The position numbers were made by a program, and so were the translations under genes. From contig OX485804.1 in the NCBI GenBank assembly GCA_950295325.1, positions 13,640,001 to 13,704,000 on the forward strand: a stretch of DNA of 64,000 bases, read 5' to 3'. The DNA comes from Polytrichum commune (Eukaryota; Streptophyta; Polytrichopsida; Polytrichales; Polytrichaceae). A model generated the notes under the pieces. It saw only the letters and a program-made list of their open reading frames with translations. It was not told the origin of the DNA and made no database searches. Positions 11,901 through 21,290 of the stretch are shown piece after piece; position 1 is the first letter of the stretch; every line of letters begins with the position of its first letter.

Positions 11901-14696
11901 AGCACCTTAGCTTGAGAATTCAGAATTTAAAACCATACAAGCCCTCACCTCAGCCCTCACCTGAGACCAAATTGAAACAAAATAAATAAATTGAGAGGTC
12001 CCCAAGATGGCTTCCAATGGGCTGTCGGATCCGACAGAGGCCTAGGGCCCTCCCTTTGGAGCTCTCCCACTAGCACCTTAACCAGAAATTCAAAAATTGA
12101 AATCAAACAAGCCCTCACCTCAGCCCCCATCCATAACCAAAATCAAATCAATTTCAACTAAAAACAAGCCTGTAAGCCCCCCTTCAAACCTCTCTCATTA
12201 GCCCCCTAACCAGAAATTCAAACATTATACAACCATACAAGCCCTCACATCAGCCCGAGCCCATATGCAAAATCAAATTGATTTCAATAAAATGAATACA
12301 TCTAACCCCCCCTAACCCCTTCCCCACAAGCACCTTAGCTAGAAAATTTGAAAAAGAAAACATCCAAGCCCTCACATCAGCCCTCACCTCAGCCCAAATT
12401 GAAGCAAAAACAATATCTTGAGAGGTCCCCAAGGTGGCTACCCTGGGGCTGTCGGATCCGACAGAGGCCCAGGGCCCTCCCTTTGGAGCTCTCCCACTAG
12501 CACCTTAACCTGAAATTCAAAAATTAAAACCATACAAGCCCTCACCTCAACCCTCATTCATAACCAAAATCAAATCAATTTCAATAAAAAACAAGCCTCT
12601 AAGCCCCCCTTCAAACCTCTCTCATTAGCCCCCTAACCAGAAATTCAAACATTATACAACCATACAAGCCCTCACATCAGCCCGAGCCCATATGCAAAAT
12701 CAAATCGATTTCAATAAAATGAATACATCTAACCCCCCCTAAGCCCTTCCCCACAAGCACCTTAGCTAGAAAATTTGGAAAAAAAAAAACATCCCAGCCC
12801 CCACGTCAGCCCTCACCTCAGCCCAATTGAAGCAAAAAATATATATCTTGAGAGGTCCCCAAGGTGGCTACCCTGGGGCTGTCGGATCCGACAGAGGCCA
12901 GGGCCCTCCCTTTGGAGCTCTCCCACTAGCACCTTAACCTGAAATTCAAAAATTAAAACCATACAAGCCCTCACCTCAGCCCTCATCCGTAACCAAAATC
13001 AAATCAATTTCAACAAATTCGAAGCCTCTAAGCCACCCTTCAAAGCTCTCTCATTTGAACCCTAACTAGAAATCTCACAGAATACAACCATACAAGACCT
13101 TACATCAGCCCGAGCCCATAAGCACAATCAAATCTATTTCAACCAGATCTAACCTCTCAAGCCCCCCTTCAAAGCTCTCTCATTAGCAACTAACCAGAAA
13201 TTCCAGATAAAAAACCATACAAGCCCTCACATCAGCCCTCACCCATAAGCAAAATCAAATCTTCTTCAACCAGAACTAACCTCTCAAGCCCCCCTTCACA
13301 GCTCTTTCGTTTGAACCCTAACTAGAAATCTCACAAAATACAACCATACAAGCCCTCACATCAGCCTGAGCCCATGATCAAAATCAAATCTATTTCAACA
13401 AAAAGACAACCTCTAAGGCCCCCTAAGCCCTCTCCCACAAGCACATTAGCTAGAAATTTTAAAAAAAAACCCATGCCAGCCCTCACGTCAGCCCTCACCT
13501 CAACCCAAATTGAAGCAAAAAAAAAAAACTTGAGAGGTCCCCAAGGTGGCTACCCTTGGGCTGTCGGATCCGACAGAGGCCAAGGGCCCTCCCTTTGGAG
13601 CTCTACCACTTGCACCCTAAACAGAAAATTCATAAAATCTAACCATACTAGCCCTCACTTCAGCCCTGTCCGAAAGCAAAGTCAAATGGATTTCAACTAT
13701 AGCCAACCTCTAAGCCCCCCTTTGGAGCTCTCAAACTAGCACCCTAACCACATATCACATTCAAATCTTATTCAACCACATTATACCATTCTACTTAAAA
13801 ACAAAACAAAAAAACCTCTCAGACCTCACTTCAAACCGCTCTCAAAGGCACCCTCAAATTAAATTTATACCACATAATAAACATTTGCGAGGTTCTTTAG
13901 TGGGCTCTCCACGGTCTGTCGGATCCGACAAAGCCCCAGGGCACTCACTTCGGACCTCTGTAAGGAGGACCCCAAAATCGGCTCAAAAATTACCTCTTAT
14001 ACCTCACTTGAAAACTCTCACAGGACGACCCCCATATCATATTACCACAAAATGAATCTTTTAGACCTCACCTCAGACCTCTCCACTGGGCTACCACTGC
14101 CCTTCCCTCGAGTCTCTCCCCCTCTCCAACTCGTGGCTGCAACCCTGACCGCTGAGTGAAATCCTCGTATGCAGAGGAAAACCCTAGTTCTAAGATTTGT
14201 TGTAATGCGAAGAACGATGGTAGGTTAATGTTGCGGCAGTCTTGTTCCCTTCCCCTTCCGACGGTGTCATTGTGACCACCCTTTGGATGGTCAGTGCTTC
14301 GACAAGCCCGCACTTGCTGCCTTCGCTAGCTCACGATGACTACCCCTAATTTCTAGTGCATATATGTTTTCATCGACTTGAGGTTCATACCTGGGTCTCG
14401 CAAATTCTCGATAGATCATGTGATTTTGGGAACTCCACTTGTCTGGTCGTACCCACTCCAACTCCCTTCCTAGCAATGTCTTCACCACTCTGAGTCTGGC
14501 TTCTCCGTGTACGAGACCTTGACCGTGTGTGGTCTGGGGAGAATTCCAATGCCTTCACTGTGTTGTTTAAGTTATCATATGGTTGTTTTGGCTGTCTCAT
14601 CCTAGATGCCCTTATTTGCTTCCTGTTTGAGAAAAATGCCTTCCTCCTCCTCTTCGCCTTTGGTTTCACTAACTCTAGTGGCGAAGACCCTGTCAT
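5955..14696 (-). CDS. ParB-like / DNA methyltransferase-like fusion protein of the transposon
   Basis: Nine exons are proposed (minus strand): 14696-14391, 10650-9912, 9831-9639, 9555-9466 (tentative 3' edge), 8516-8295, 8210-7984, 7891-6639, 6542-6335 and 6234-5955. Every junction has GT-AG ends and phases agree. The sum closes in frame at about 1171 residues once two single-base homopolymer shifts in exon 2 are discounted (T7 at 10405-10411, G5 at 10339-10343). Order in the protein: a basic, nuclear-localisation-like start (KPKAKRRRK); a ParB/sulfiredoxin-like region (about 200-350) with FVYDGNHRLLAW; a charged linker; a permuted methyltransferase fold from about 750, with motif-IV position reading ADIPEN instead of DPPY; and motif I near residue 1009 reading VDVNAGVGTS, followed by CKQLGR and ALEEDED. 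It ends in an acidic tail. In bacteria such fusions methylate adenine or cytosine. Here DNA binding may persist without catalysis. The gene could be partly decayed. Confidence 0.75.
6335..7891 (-). other. Permuted DNA methyltransferase-like domain (two exons)
   Basis: The exon at 7891-6639 holds the catalytic half (ADLVIADIPEN ... ILHDDGALLLFHADD ... FGFTIFKEWLGVNRLRL ... TNLFQVVLLVRA). Its end carries GQVVVDVNAGVG, which splices in phase into 6542-6335 to give TSIHTCKQLGRHIVALEED. This order (catalytic half first, SAM-binding motif I last) is that of beta-class N4/N6 DNA methyltransferases such as CcrM, where motif I reads like D-x-FAGSGTT followed by A-x-x-LGR and E-x-D. The usual DPPY tetrad and the F of FxGxG are both replaced, so catalysis is doubtful. 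Confidence 0.75.
8583..9370 (+). repeat. Intronic satellite-like repeats, block 1
   Basis: Composed of the same phrases as the larger block at 10690-14060: AACCATACAAGCCCTCAC, AATCAAATCAATTTCAAC, CCTCTAAGCCCCCCTTC and CTCTCCCACTAGCACCTTA. One palindrome copy (variant, 8942-8957) lies here. The block falls inside a proposed intron of the ParB/methyltransferase-like gene and has no coding frame of its own. Confidence 0.85.
9912..10381 (-). other. ParB-like domain exon
   Basis: The frame reads IPLCRLIHMPLVRPTLRSD, then a long helical/charged stretch, then FVYDGNHRLLAWKEYI. This matches the ParB/sulfiredoxin pattern: an N-terminal specificity strand with a conserved R, then the G-x-x-R-x-x-A box. 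The 3' edge is a strong donor (AA followed by GTAAGTATG, minus strand) joining in phase to the exon at 9831. ParB family members bind CTP, or act as nucleases or sulfiredoxins. Which activity applies here cannot be read from sequence. Confidence 0.75.
10690..14060 (+). repeat. Intronic satellite-like repeats, block 2
   Basis: About 3.4 kb of diverged repeats filling the first intron (14390-10651) of the minus-strand gene. Units consist of GAGAGGTCCCCAAGGTGGCT, a 16-bp palindrome, GGGCCCTCCCTTTGGAGCTC and AT-rich spacers. Palindrome spacings of 171 (twice), 427 and 430 bp reveal higher-order units of about 428 bp. Short frames inside, such as 13374-13739, are repeat artefacts. Confidence 0.9.
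11444..13931. repeat. Cluster of 16-bp palindromes CTGTCGGATCCGACAG
   Basis: Perfect copies lie at 11615-11630, 11851-11866, 12022-12037, 12449-12464, 12879-12894 and 13561-13576. One-base or few-base variants lie at 11444-11459 and 13916-13931, with another outside this cluster at 8942-8957. The palindromic core TCGGATCCGA is shared with the 26-bp palindromes at 5310-5750. The palindromes are conserved while the spacers between them vary, which suggests a binding site, though recent amplification could also explain it. Confidence 0.85.
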
Positions 14697-15489
14697 GTAA
14701 CTGACCCGACTTCACAAATTCTACACTGCCCTCCTTTGTGAACATCTCCCTATCAATGTATGTGTCTCGCCTGGGTTACATCTACACTTATATTCCATCT
14801 CATAACCTCCTTCACATAATCTCGATGTATGGTGATTACAGTCTAGTTGCTATAAACATATACGGAATCATAAAAAGGAACACTTATAGAATGAACACCG
14901 ATGTTTAATAACATGTATTGAAATCATCCAGGAAAGATCTAAATTTAAGGAGCATCATGCTTTATAAAAATAATGGATGATAGTACACATGACAATACAT
15001 ATTTCAAACGAAACTAAATGAAATAAATAATCTGTATAGCCATAAATTGACGATCCTCTTCCAACTAAACTAACCTATTCTGGCTTAAAGGTGAATGCTC
15101 TACCCTTGCCCACTAATAAAGAAACACTTTCCTTTAGGGTGTCCCTTACATCCACTAAATGGTTCACGTGGTCTGGTGTATTAATAAATTCGCGAGTCGG
15201 CATCCAACCTCATTGTTTGGTTTTGATATATCTGGTTTGGATTGGCATATGATCATGACTAACTTAAGTAAATGCTGTAGTGCATTTTCAATTCTTATTC
15301 ACATTGCTATAATGAATCGGCTTATTATTCCCCTACTAATCCAAGTCCCCGCCGTCATTCACAGATCCCATCTTGCCATGGCCTTCTAATCACAACACTA
15401 TATACACCTCCCCACTTTGTGCTAATCCTTAAGTCCATTGCCCATTTGGCCACACCCTTCTGTGTACTCGCATTTACATTCCTTCTACA
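14697..15489. promoter_or_regulatory. Divergent promoter region of the transposon
   Basis: This 793-bp interval separates the ATG of the minus-strand ParB/methyltransferase-like gene (14694-14696) from the ATG of the plus-strand transposase (15490). No other gene is supported in it, so it presumably carries both promoters and 5' leaders. I could not single out a reliable TATA element. Confidence 0.45.
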
Positions 15490-18400
15490 ATGGCCACCAT
15501 CCGAGCACTGCACCATTCCATCCCCCTTATGATCCCTCTTGGAGATGATGGTCTAGCCAAAGTCGTGGAGTCGTTCCTTAGTCTGAGGTTTAGATTCCAC
15601 CCAGACTCAATTCATGTCGAGGAAGAGGTCTTTGATGACAACGGTGACTTGAGTCACACTGTCCTTCAGATGTCCTTTCGCATTGACGATGGTAGGGTTT
15701 GGTTCTTGCTCCCTCCAAAGTACAAGGCCATAGGCGTCACCGAGTCGGAGATGGCCACCACTACTGTGTTGCTAACACCAGGCGTGTCCCTCACCTCCAC
15801 CACGCAGGCTCCTCTTCTGGCAACGGTCAAAAAGGAGCCCGACATCCAAGAGGTTACCTTGCTCAGTGATGACTATGATGATGATGTGCCACCTGCCTCT
15901 GACTTTGCCTCACTTACCCCACCTCCATCGCAGGATCAACCCTTCATCAATCCTCTCAGGATTCCACACTCGCCTACTGTGAGTCAACCACCTACTTCCA
16001 GACCCCCAGTTCACCCAGGTGTCTCCATAGATCGTCCCAGTGTTGTCCAGCAATTGAAGTTGCTTGCAACCCTACCAGGGTCCAAGAACATCCTCAAGAG
16101 TATTGATTATGAATTTGTTAGGCATGAGAAGGTTGACTTCCTCCCATCTGTTTTTGACGGCGACGTCATCTTTGAGTTCCCTCCTCTGGGAGCTGATGCT
16201 CCCCATTCCCATGCTAGACTCATGTTCGGAATGGACAAGCGTTTCGACGGTCATGCTTGGTGTAGGACAAAGACGTCTAACATTACCAATGATCTCGGCT
16301 TGACCTTCCAGTTTTCATGTTGTGTTGGCCATCTCTGCTGTCATAACGAGGGATGTGATTATCTCAACCGCCCCAATCGAGCCACTGACGTCAACGAGAC
16401 CGAATGGGAAGGTTGTACCGCCTCACCCTTCACCGCAGATGCTGATCCCCCAGCTGAGTCATCTCTCGTTTGTAAGGTCTGTAAAACACCACCCTATTGT
16501 CTTGATACTTGCCAGGCTAAGATGTACTATGTTCTTGGCAGAGGTGACATGACCCGTGCATGCATCCATATGGGTCATCACCATCACCCCGTTTCGCAAG
16601 GTGTCTGTAGAGAGTCTAAGGTCAAAATTCATGATCTCATTGGTAGAGAGGTTGAAAGGACTCCCACCGCCACCAACTCTGCCATTGCATTGGCTGCAAG
16701 TAAAGAGTTCCTGGCCAAGTATCTTCTACGCACGGGATCTGATCCCAATAAAGTTATGGACCTGGAGTCCATGAAGTTTGTCATGGACAGGTACCAACAC
16801 CTCAGCACCCCGAGTATTCGAAACACTGTCACTTCCTTCAAGCGCATTGGGCGAGGGGGGATCATTGACAGCATCACCGGACTCAAAGGTCATAGCAGTT
16901 GGCCCTATGTGCAAGAAAACAAATTCCCAGGCCAAGGAAAGCTATTGGAGAAAGTCTATGTGTTCAAGATGTCTAAGGTGGGCCCTGGCTCTAGAGTTGA
17001 CATTGTCAGGAGAATGCAACCACACGGTGATTTGCAGGATGCTTGGGTCATGTTTGACCATGTCAAACGTGTCAAGGGGTGGACAACCATGGCTTGCCAT
17101 GTCTATGACTCGGCCTACTGCCGGGTTATGACTATTGCAGTATGTGATATGCAGTCTGAGGATGTCACGGCGCAAAGCCTTCTTTGGCATGGGCTCAATG
17201 AAGTTATGCTCAGACATGGCATTGCTAAAATTAACTTCAAAGGGTTCATGGCGGACAGTGCACAGGCCAATTGGAATGCAGTTAGGATTATCTATGGCAG
17301 CGGTGATCCCAAGGTTCCTATGGAGTCTCGCGAGAGGACATGTCTATTGCATTGGACAGTGTCTATGGAGCGCCACACTGCCACCCACATCAAGCCCGAC
17401 CTCCAACAACAACACAAGTTGTTATGCAAGCAGTACAAGGATGCCAAGACTCCCGAGCAGTCCGAGTCCCGTTATCTTGCCATCCGGGCATGGTGGCTTT
17501 CCTCTGGAGCTGCATCCGAGGAAGGAATCAAGGACCTTGATACATGGCTTGCATTCTGGCATTTTCGTTACCGTCAATGGGGTGGTTTCATGCAACTAGT
17601 GAGTACCCACCCACTTTCTATTTCACTTTTTGGTGTCAACTTTTTTTTTGGTTTTTTGGTGTCAGTTTTGGCTTTTAGCGTGTTTTTGTGCAAGGCGTAC
17701 TCACCACATTTTATTGACTTCTCTCAGAATTTCACAGATTCTGAGTTGGCAGAGACGCCATCTTGCAACCTCTCTGAGACAGTCCATAACAAATGGCTTC
17801 AGCAGTCTGGAAACCGTGGCTCTGATCTATATGTTGCGACCGTGGATGATTTTGTGAGGGCGTTCATGCAATGTACGAACTACTACGCCTACTTGAAGGG
17901 TGAACGGTCTGGCACTGGCCCAGGAAAAGAAGAACTCCGCCTTCGTGCTACACAACGATCCGGTGACGCCAAGAGAATTGTTGCAGCCCTCGAGCACATG
18001 CCTGGAGCAGAGCATTGGTGCACCCGCAAACCCCAACTCGAAGGAGAGGAGGTCTTTGGCACCACCAAGCGCAAACTTGATATGCCCCCTGGTTCTGAGC
18101 AGGATTCACATAGACCCGACAAGGTCAGCTTCTCTCATCCACGAGTGAGCACTAGGTCAACCAAGGCACACACTGATTCCGCCACACCATCAAACCTGCC
18201 CCTCACACAATCCCCCGAGAAATCGATTCCACAACGGGTCACCCACGTCAATAACATTCAGGAGACCCACTGCGATGTCTCCAAGTGGCACATTTCTAGA
18301 TTGCCCAAGACTTCCGCCAAGGCCTGCTTCGCCATGCAAGCTCGCACAAAGACCAAGTGCACCCAGAAGATCGTTCGGCATGGTAAAAGTACCCCAACTC

Positions 18401-19137
18401 CTACGTACACCGGCTACATGCGCGACTACAAGAAGAACAAGGAATTCTTGACACAGTTCTTCTTGTGCAACGACGACATTGAGAGATGTGTCAAAGGCAC
18501 TAGGAGGAAGTGGGTGCAGCACCGTCCGGATGTCCCGGACGTCTGGCCTGTCCTCACTGGGACAAACCTCACTCTCCAGGAGGTTCTGGCCCTTGAAGAA
18601 GGGGGATTCCAACTTCAGCAGCGTCAAGATGTGTCACCCATAAGACTCTTCGGCGACTCCTCCAATGTTGCTTCATCCATGGCCGAACTCCCTACCCCGG
18701 CCCAAGCCAATCAATACCCTACGCTGAGGTTTGGAAAAAAGATCCGGCGCAGTAACAACGGACCATGCGTCCAACAACGCAACAAGTGGGAGTCAGCCCT
18801 CAACGTCGACGGTCAAATCACCTCCGTCACAATGATACCTCACCCAGGGATCAGGTGCATCATTTTGTTCCAGTCCCGAAAGAAGGCTAAGGTTGAAGAG
18901 TACCGTATCACTATCAGCACCTTCCCGTCGTGCACGTGCCCGGATTTCGTGGAGATGTCAGCAAGAGCACTTGGGAAGCGGCGCCCTTGGGTGAACTGCA
19001 AGCACTTGTACTTCATCTTCCGTGTGACCTGCAACTTGGATCAATACCAAGACACTTTCATCCATGCTCCGAGCCTTAGTTTCAATGAAGTGAAGCACCT
19101 CCTCAAAAGTGGCATCATGAAGCATGTGGGACCTTAG
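15490..19137 (+). CDS. MULE transposase with GCM-like zinc region and SWIM finger
   Basis: An open frame of 1215 codons. A typical plant intron is embedded at 17599-17727 (CTA before GTGAGT, very T-rich, ending CTCTCAG). It is 129 nt, a multiple of three, so the spliced product is about 1172 residues. Order: an acidic/proline-rich start; a Cys/His-rich region around 277-373 (CCVGHLCCHNEGCDYL, CKVCKTPPYC, ACIHMGHHHHP) resembling the WRKY-GCM1 zinc fold; an RNase-H-like core with candidate acidic residues D523 (VMFDHVKR) and D589 (FMADSAQANWNAV), then CLLHW; and a C-terminal SWIM finger (CTC at 1148-1150, NCKH ending at 1172). WRKY-GCM1 plus MULE plus SWIM is a known transposase architecture. 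It should bind the terminal repeats and move the element. The third acidic residue was not pinned down. No stop or frameshift is seen, so it may be active. Confidence 0.85.
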   Translation: MATIRALHHSIPLMIPLGDDGLAKVVESFLSLRFRFHPDSIHVEEEVFDDNGDLSHTVLQMSFRIDDGRVWFLLPPKYKAIGVTESEMATTTVLLTPGVSLTSTTQAPLLATVKKEPDIQEVTLLSDDYDDDVPPASDFASLTPPPSQDQPFINPLRIPHSPTVSQPPTSRPPVHPGVSIDRPSVVQQLKLLATLPGSKNILKSIDYEFVRHEKVDFLPSVFDGDVIFEFPPLGADAPHSHARLMFGMDKRFDGHAWCRTKTSNITNDLGLTFQFSCCVGHLCCHNEGCDYLNRPNRATDVNETEWEGCTASPFTADADPPAESSLVCKVCKTPPYCLDTCQAKMYYVLGRGDMTRACIHMGHHHHPVSQGVCRESKVKIHDLIGREVERTPTATNSAIALAASKEFLAKYLLRTGSDPNKVMDLESMKFVMDRYQHLSTPSIRNTVTSFKRIGRGGIIDSITGLKGHSSWPYVQENKFPGQGKLLEKVYVFKMSKVGPGSRVDIVRRMQPHGDLQDAWVMFDHVKRVKGWTTMACHVYDSAYCRVMTIAVCDMQSEDVTAQSLLWHGLNEVMLRHGIAKINFKGFMADSAQANWNAVRIIYGSGDPKVPMESRERTCLLHWTVSMERHTATHIKPDLQQQHKLLCKQYKDAKTPEQSESRYLAIRAWWLSSGAASEEGIKDLDTWLAFWHFRYRQWGGFMQLVSTHPLSISLFGVNFFFGFLVSVLAFSVFLCKAYSPHFIDFSQNFTDSELAETPSCNLSETVHNKWLQQSGNRGSDLYVATVDDFVRAFMQCTNYYAYLKGERSGTGPGKEELRLRATQRSGDAKRIVAALEHMPGAEHWCTRKPQLEGEEVFGTTKRKLDMPPGSEQDSHRPDKVSFSHPRVSTRSTKAHTDSATPSNLPLTQSPEKSIPQRVTHVNNIQETHCDVSKWHISRLPKTSAKACFAMQARTKTKCTQKIVRHGKSTPTPTYTGYMRDYKKNKEFLTQFFLCNDDIERCVKGTRRKWVQHRPDVPDVWPVLTGTNLTLQEVLALEEGGFQLQQRQDVSPIRLFGDSSNVASSMAELPTPAQANQYPTLRFGKKIRRSNNGPCVQQRNKWESALNVDGQITSVTMIPHPGIRCIILFQSRKKAKVEEYRITISTFPSCTCPDFVEMSARALGKRRPWVNCKHLYFIFRVTCNLDQYQDTFIHAPSLSFNEVKHLLKSGIMKHVGP
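17599..17727 (+). other. In-frame intron in the transposase gene
   Basis: Donor GTGAGT at 17599, acceptor CTCTCAG ending at 17727, length 129 nt and no stop codon. The translation of this segment is hydrophobic and T-driven (FFFGFLVSVLAF), unlike the rest of the protein. Retention or splicing would give two isoforms differing by 43 residues. Confidence 0.75.
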
Positions 19138-19731
19138 CGTGGATAACTATAGGAGCTAGGCTGCCCCCCCCCTTATTTATAAGTTGTCGCTAAGTATTAT
19201 TGCGTTGAGTATACTATAGTATGAGTGCACGTTTTCCGAAAATATTGCTGATATATCAGACCTATCATTATCTACATGATGTGAATTGTATTCGTTTTTA
19301 AATATCTATAAAGGTTTCTAAATATTTATGGGTCTCTCCTTCCAACAATAGTTTTAGATGTTATTGAATGGTACGAGTTTTGCTACTTTGATTGAATGCT
19401 TGAATTTTTTGATTTAGAATTTTCTCTTACGTTGTGACCATAGCCTATGATTAACCGGCTCTCACCATAATATGGACAGTCAAAAGTTCCCTAGTTTAAG
19501 TAAATCATGTCAACTAGTCTCTCTGAAAGGTACCCTAAAACCAAGTCTTTGTCCTGAAAGCCCTCAAAATTTGCACGGAAATAGGTCCATCATTTTTACT
19601 AAAAAAAGAGGTCCCACAAATTTCTATTTATATTTTCTAAATTTGGAAATTTTATTACTATAATTGGAAAGCGTTGACTTTTTTCTGCTCACCGTGAGCA
19701 GATTTTCTACTCACCGCTCACCGCTCGCGTC

Positions 19732-19757
19732 CCACCGCTCACACGGTAGCGTCGTTG
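19732..19757 (-). repeat. MULE right terminal inverted repeat
   Basis: Reverse-complement partner of 5061-5086. Inside it, 19685-19731 holds further copies of GTGAGCGG/GTGAGCAG in both orientations, including a short inverted pair CTGCTCAC...GTGAGCAG at about 19685-19701 that could form a hairpin. Confidence 0.88.
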
Positions 19758-19767
19758 ATTAAGAAAA
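19758..19767. repeat. Target-site duplication, right copy
   Basis: Perfect direct copy of 5051-5060 (ATTAAGAAAA), lying directly outside the right inverted terminus. Confidence 0.9.
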
Positions 19768-20959
19768 TAACTTTCAAACATTTTTTTTCTAAAACACGAT
19801 AAAATTACATTGAGTTTATGATTTTCTACAAAAATATTTGACAATGACCTCGAGTTTACAATGAATGTAAGGAATATGAAAAACAATTAAGTTCAAACTA
19901 ATCAAAACCAAAATTAGACATTTGGTTTTGAGCACTGTCTTTTTAATGACAAGCTTCCACAATCTCAGCTTGGTATTTTATTGAGTACTTCATACATAAA
20001 TAAATGGTACCATGAACAAACAATCAATTTAAACAACATTTTGCTATTGTTTCTAGGTGTTTGACCTTAAAAACTATGGTTTTAGAATATCAAAGCACTT
20101 TGTTGGTCCACTTTACCATGTTTGTACCCAATTAAGGTTTATATGTGTTTTTTAAATAGTGAGATTATCTTTCTACTCCTTCCCTCCCTCCCCCTCTTGC
20201 AAAGCGGACATTGTCCAACATTTATCTCTCTTGTGTTTTGTTTATCCTTGGATAAATATCCTTATTGTTAAAAAGAATTATTTTTTGGAATATGTACATT
20301 GATACATGTAATCATGTTGCCTTTCCAAAAATATAGCCTCTTTTACCCATCCAAATTTTCTCGAAACAAAACTAAATCACCATTACTTCTAACATTTGTT
20401 TATTCGTCCATGTATTAAGAAGATAGTATTATATGCGTGTGTATTATTGGTGTTATGGTAATAAATATTTAAGATAGTGTGGGATGTCAATAAATTAGCA
20501 TGCGGCAAACTAATTGCACATATCAATGTAGTTGCCCAACATGGGATCAAAATGTAGGTGTCGGAATTGGGAACTCGCTAAATTAGGTTTTCTAGCTCAA
20601 TAGCTTGAGTCAGACTTGTGTTGATTCATTTCTCTTTGTTTTCTAGGATAATTGCACATAAAATTATCTTATTGTTATCAACCATTCCATTCTAATAATA
20701 TTTAGTGATAGTCCTTCACTTGAATCTCACTTGTCTTTCAAGTTGAGTTTACTCGCTGACAAACATTAGTAAGGTATAATTCTAGCACCCTACATGACAT
20801 ATTCCCAACCCCACCCAACGTGGTCATTCAAATGAATAATGTTATGCTTATCCTAGAACTTCCAAAATGATAGTTTAAGTGTTGACAAAAAACGATCTAG
20901 ACTGCAAATAAAAGCGATTTTCATTTGGTTAGAGCGTGGAAATTTACAACAAACCAATG

Positions 20960-21290
20960 TCTAAAATTATGTGTGCCAATGTTTGAATTCTGAATGACTT
21001 TCTCAACTATGAATGTGAGGCATATGTAAAGCAACTATTGACACCATCCCAATGCAAAATGCATCGATGTTCACCACATCTCAAATTATAGACATGTCGT
21101 CAAAATCAATAAGTAGCAAACTATCCCAATCCATAAAGATAAATATGATGTCACTCTTGCTTTTATAATGTAGTTGAACTTGAGGCACGCTTTGTGCTAG
21201 GAGTGTCCCCCTCTTCAACTGCATTAGAGATCGGTCTCTTTCCATGTAACAAAATGTAAATACCAAGGTAGATGGGTCTTAAATGATTGT
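20960..21290 (+). pseudogene. LINE 3'-end fragment, family A
   Basis: Aligns by eye with 27190-27420: both contain a TATGAATGTGAGGCATATGT-like stretch, ACACCATCCCAATGCAAAATG, CTCAAATTATAGAC and an ATAATGTAGTTGAA tail. In the better copy this encodes the C-terminus following the reverse transcriptase. Stops and indels break this copy. Confidence 0.55.

Larger units (their letters stand above)
5061..19757. mobile_element. Complete 14.7-kb Mutator-like (MULE) transposon
   Basis: Both ends begin CA when read inward and share the inverted terminus GCTACNNTGTGAGCGGTGG at identical distance from the end (5061-5086 and 19732-19757). A perfect 10-bp direct repeat flanks the pair. Inside are a plus-strand transposase gene (15490-19137) and a divergent minus-strand ParB/methyltransferase-like gene (14696 down to 5955). 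Several internal satellite arrays carry palindromes. Both ends also have extra GTGAGCGG/GTGAGCAG copies just inside the terminus, possible transposase-binding sites. The intact termini and target duplication, plus largely intact genes, suggest a relatively young insertion. Element limits are read from sequence; the MULE assignment rests on the duplication length and the SWIM-containing transposase. Confidence 0.9.

Noticed and set aside
13374..13739. 121-codon open frame
   Set aside because: Lies wholly inside the satellite block and contains the repeated palindrome region. Composition is dictated by the repeats.
11444..13931. CRISPR-like array of short repeats with spacers
   Set aside because: The spacers are themselves repeats of variable length and the setting is an intron-rich plant locus. 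The 16-bp palindrome sits within longer satellite units.
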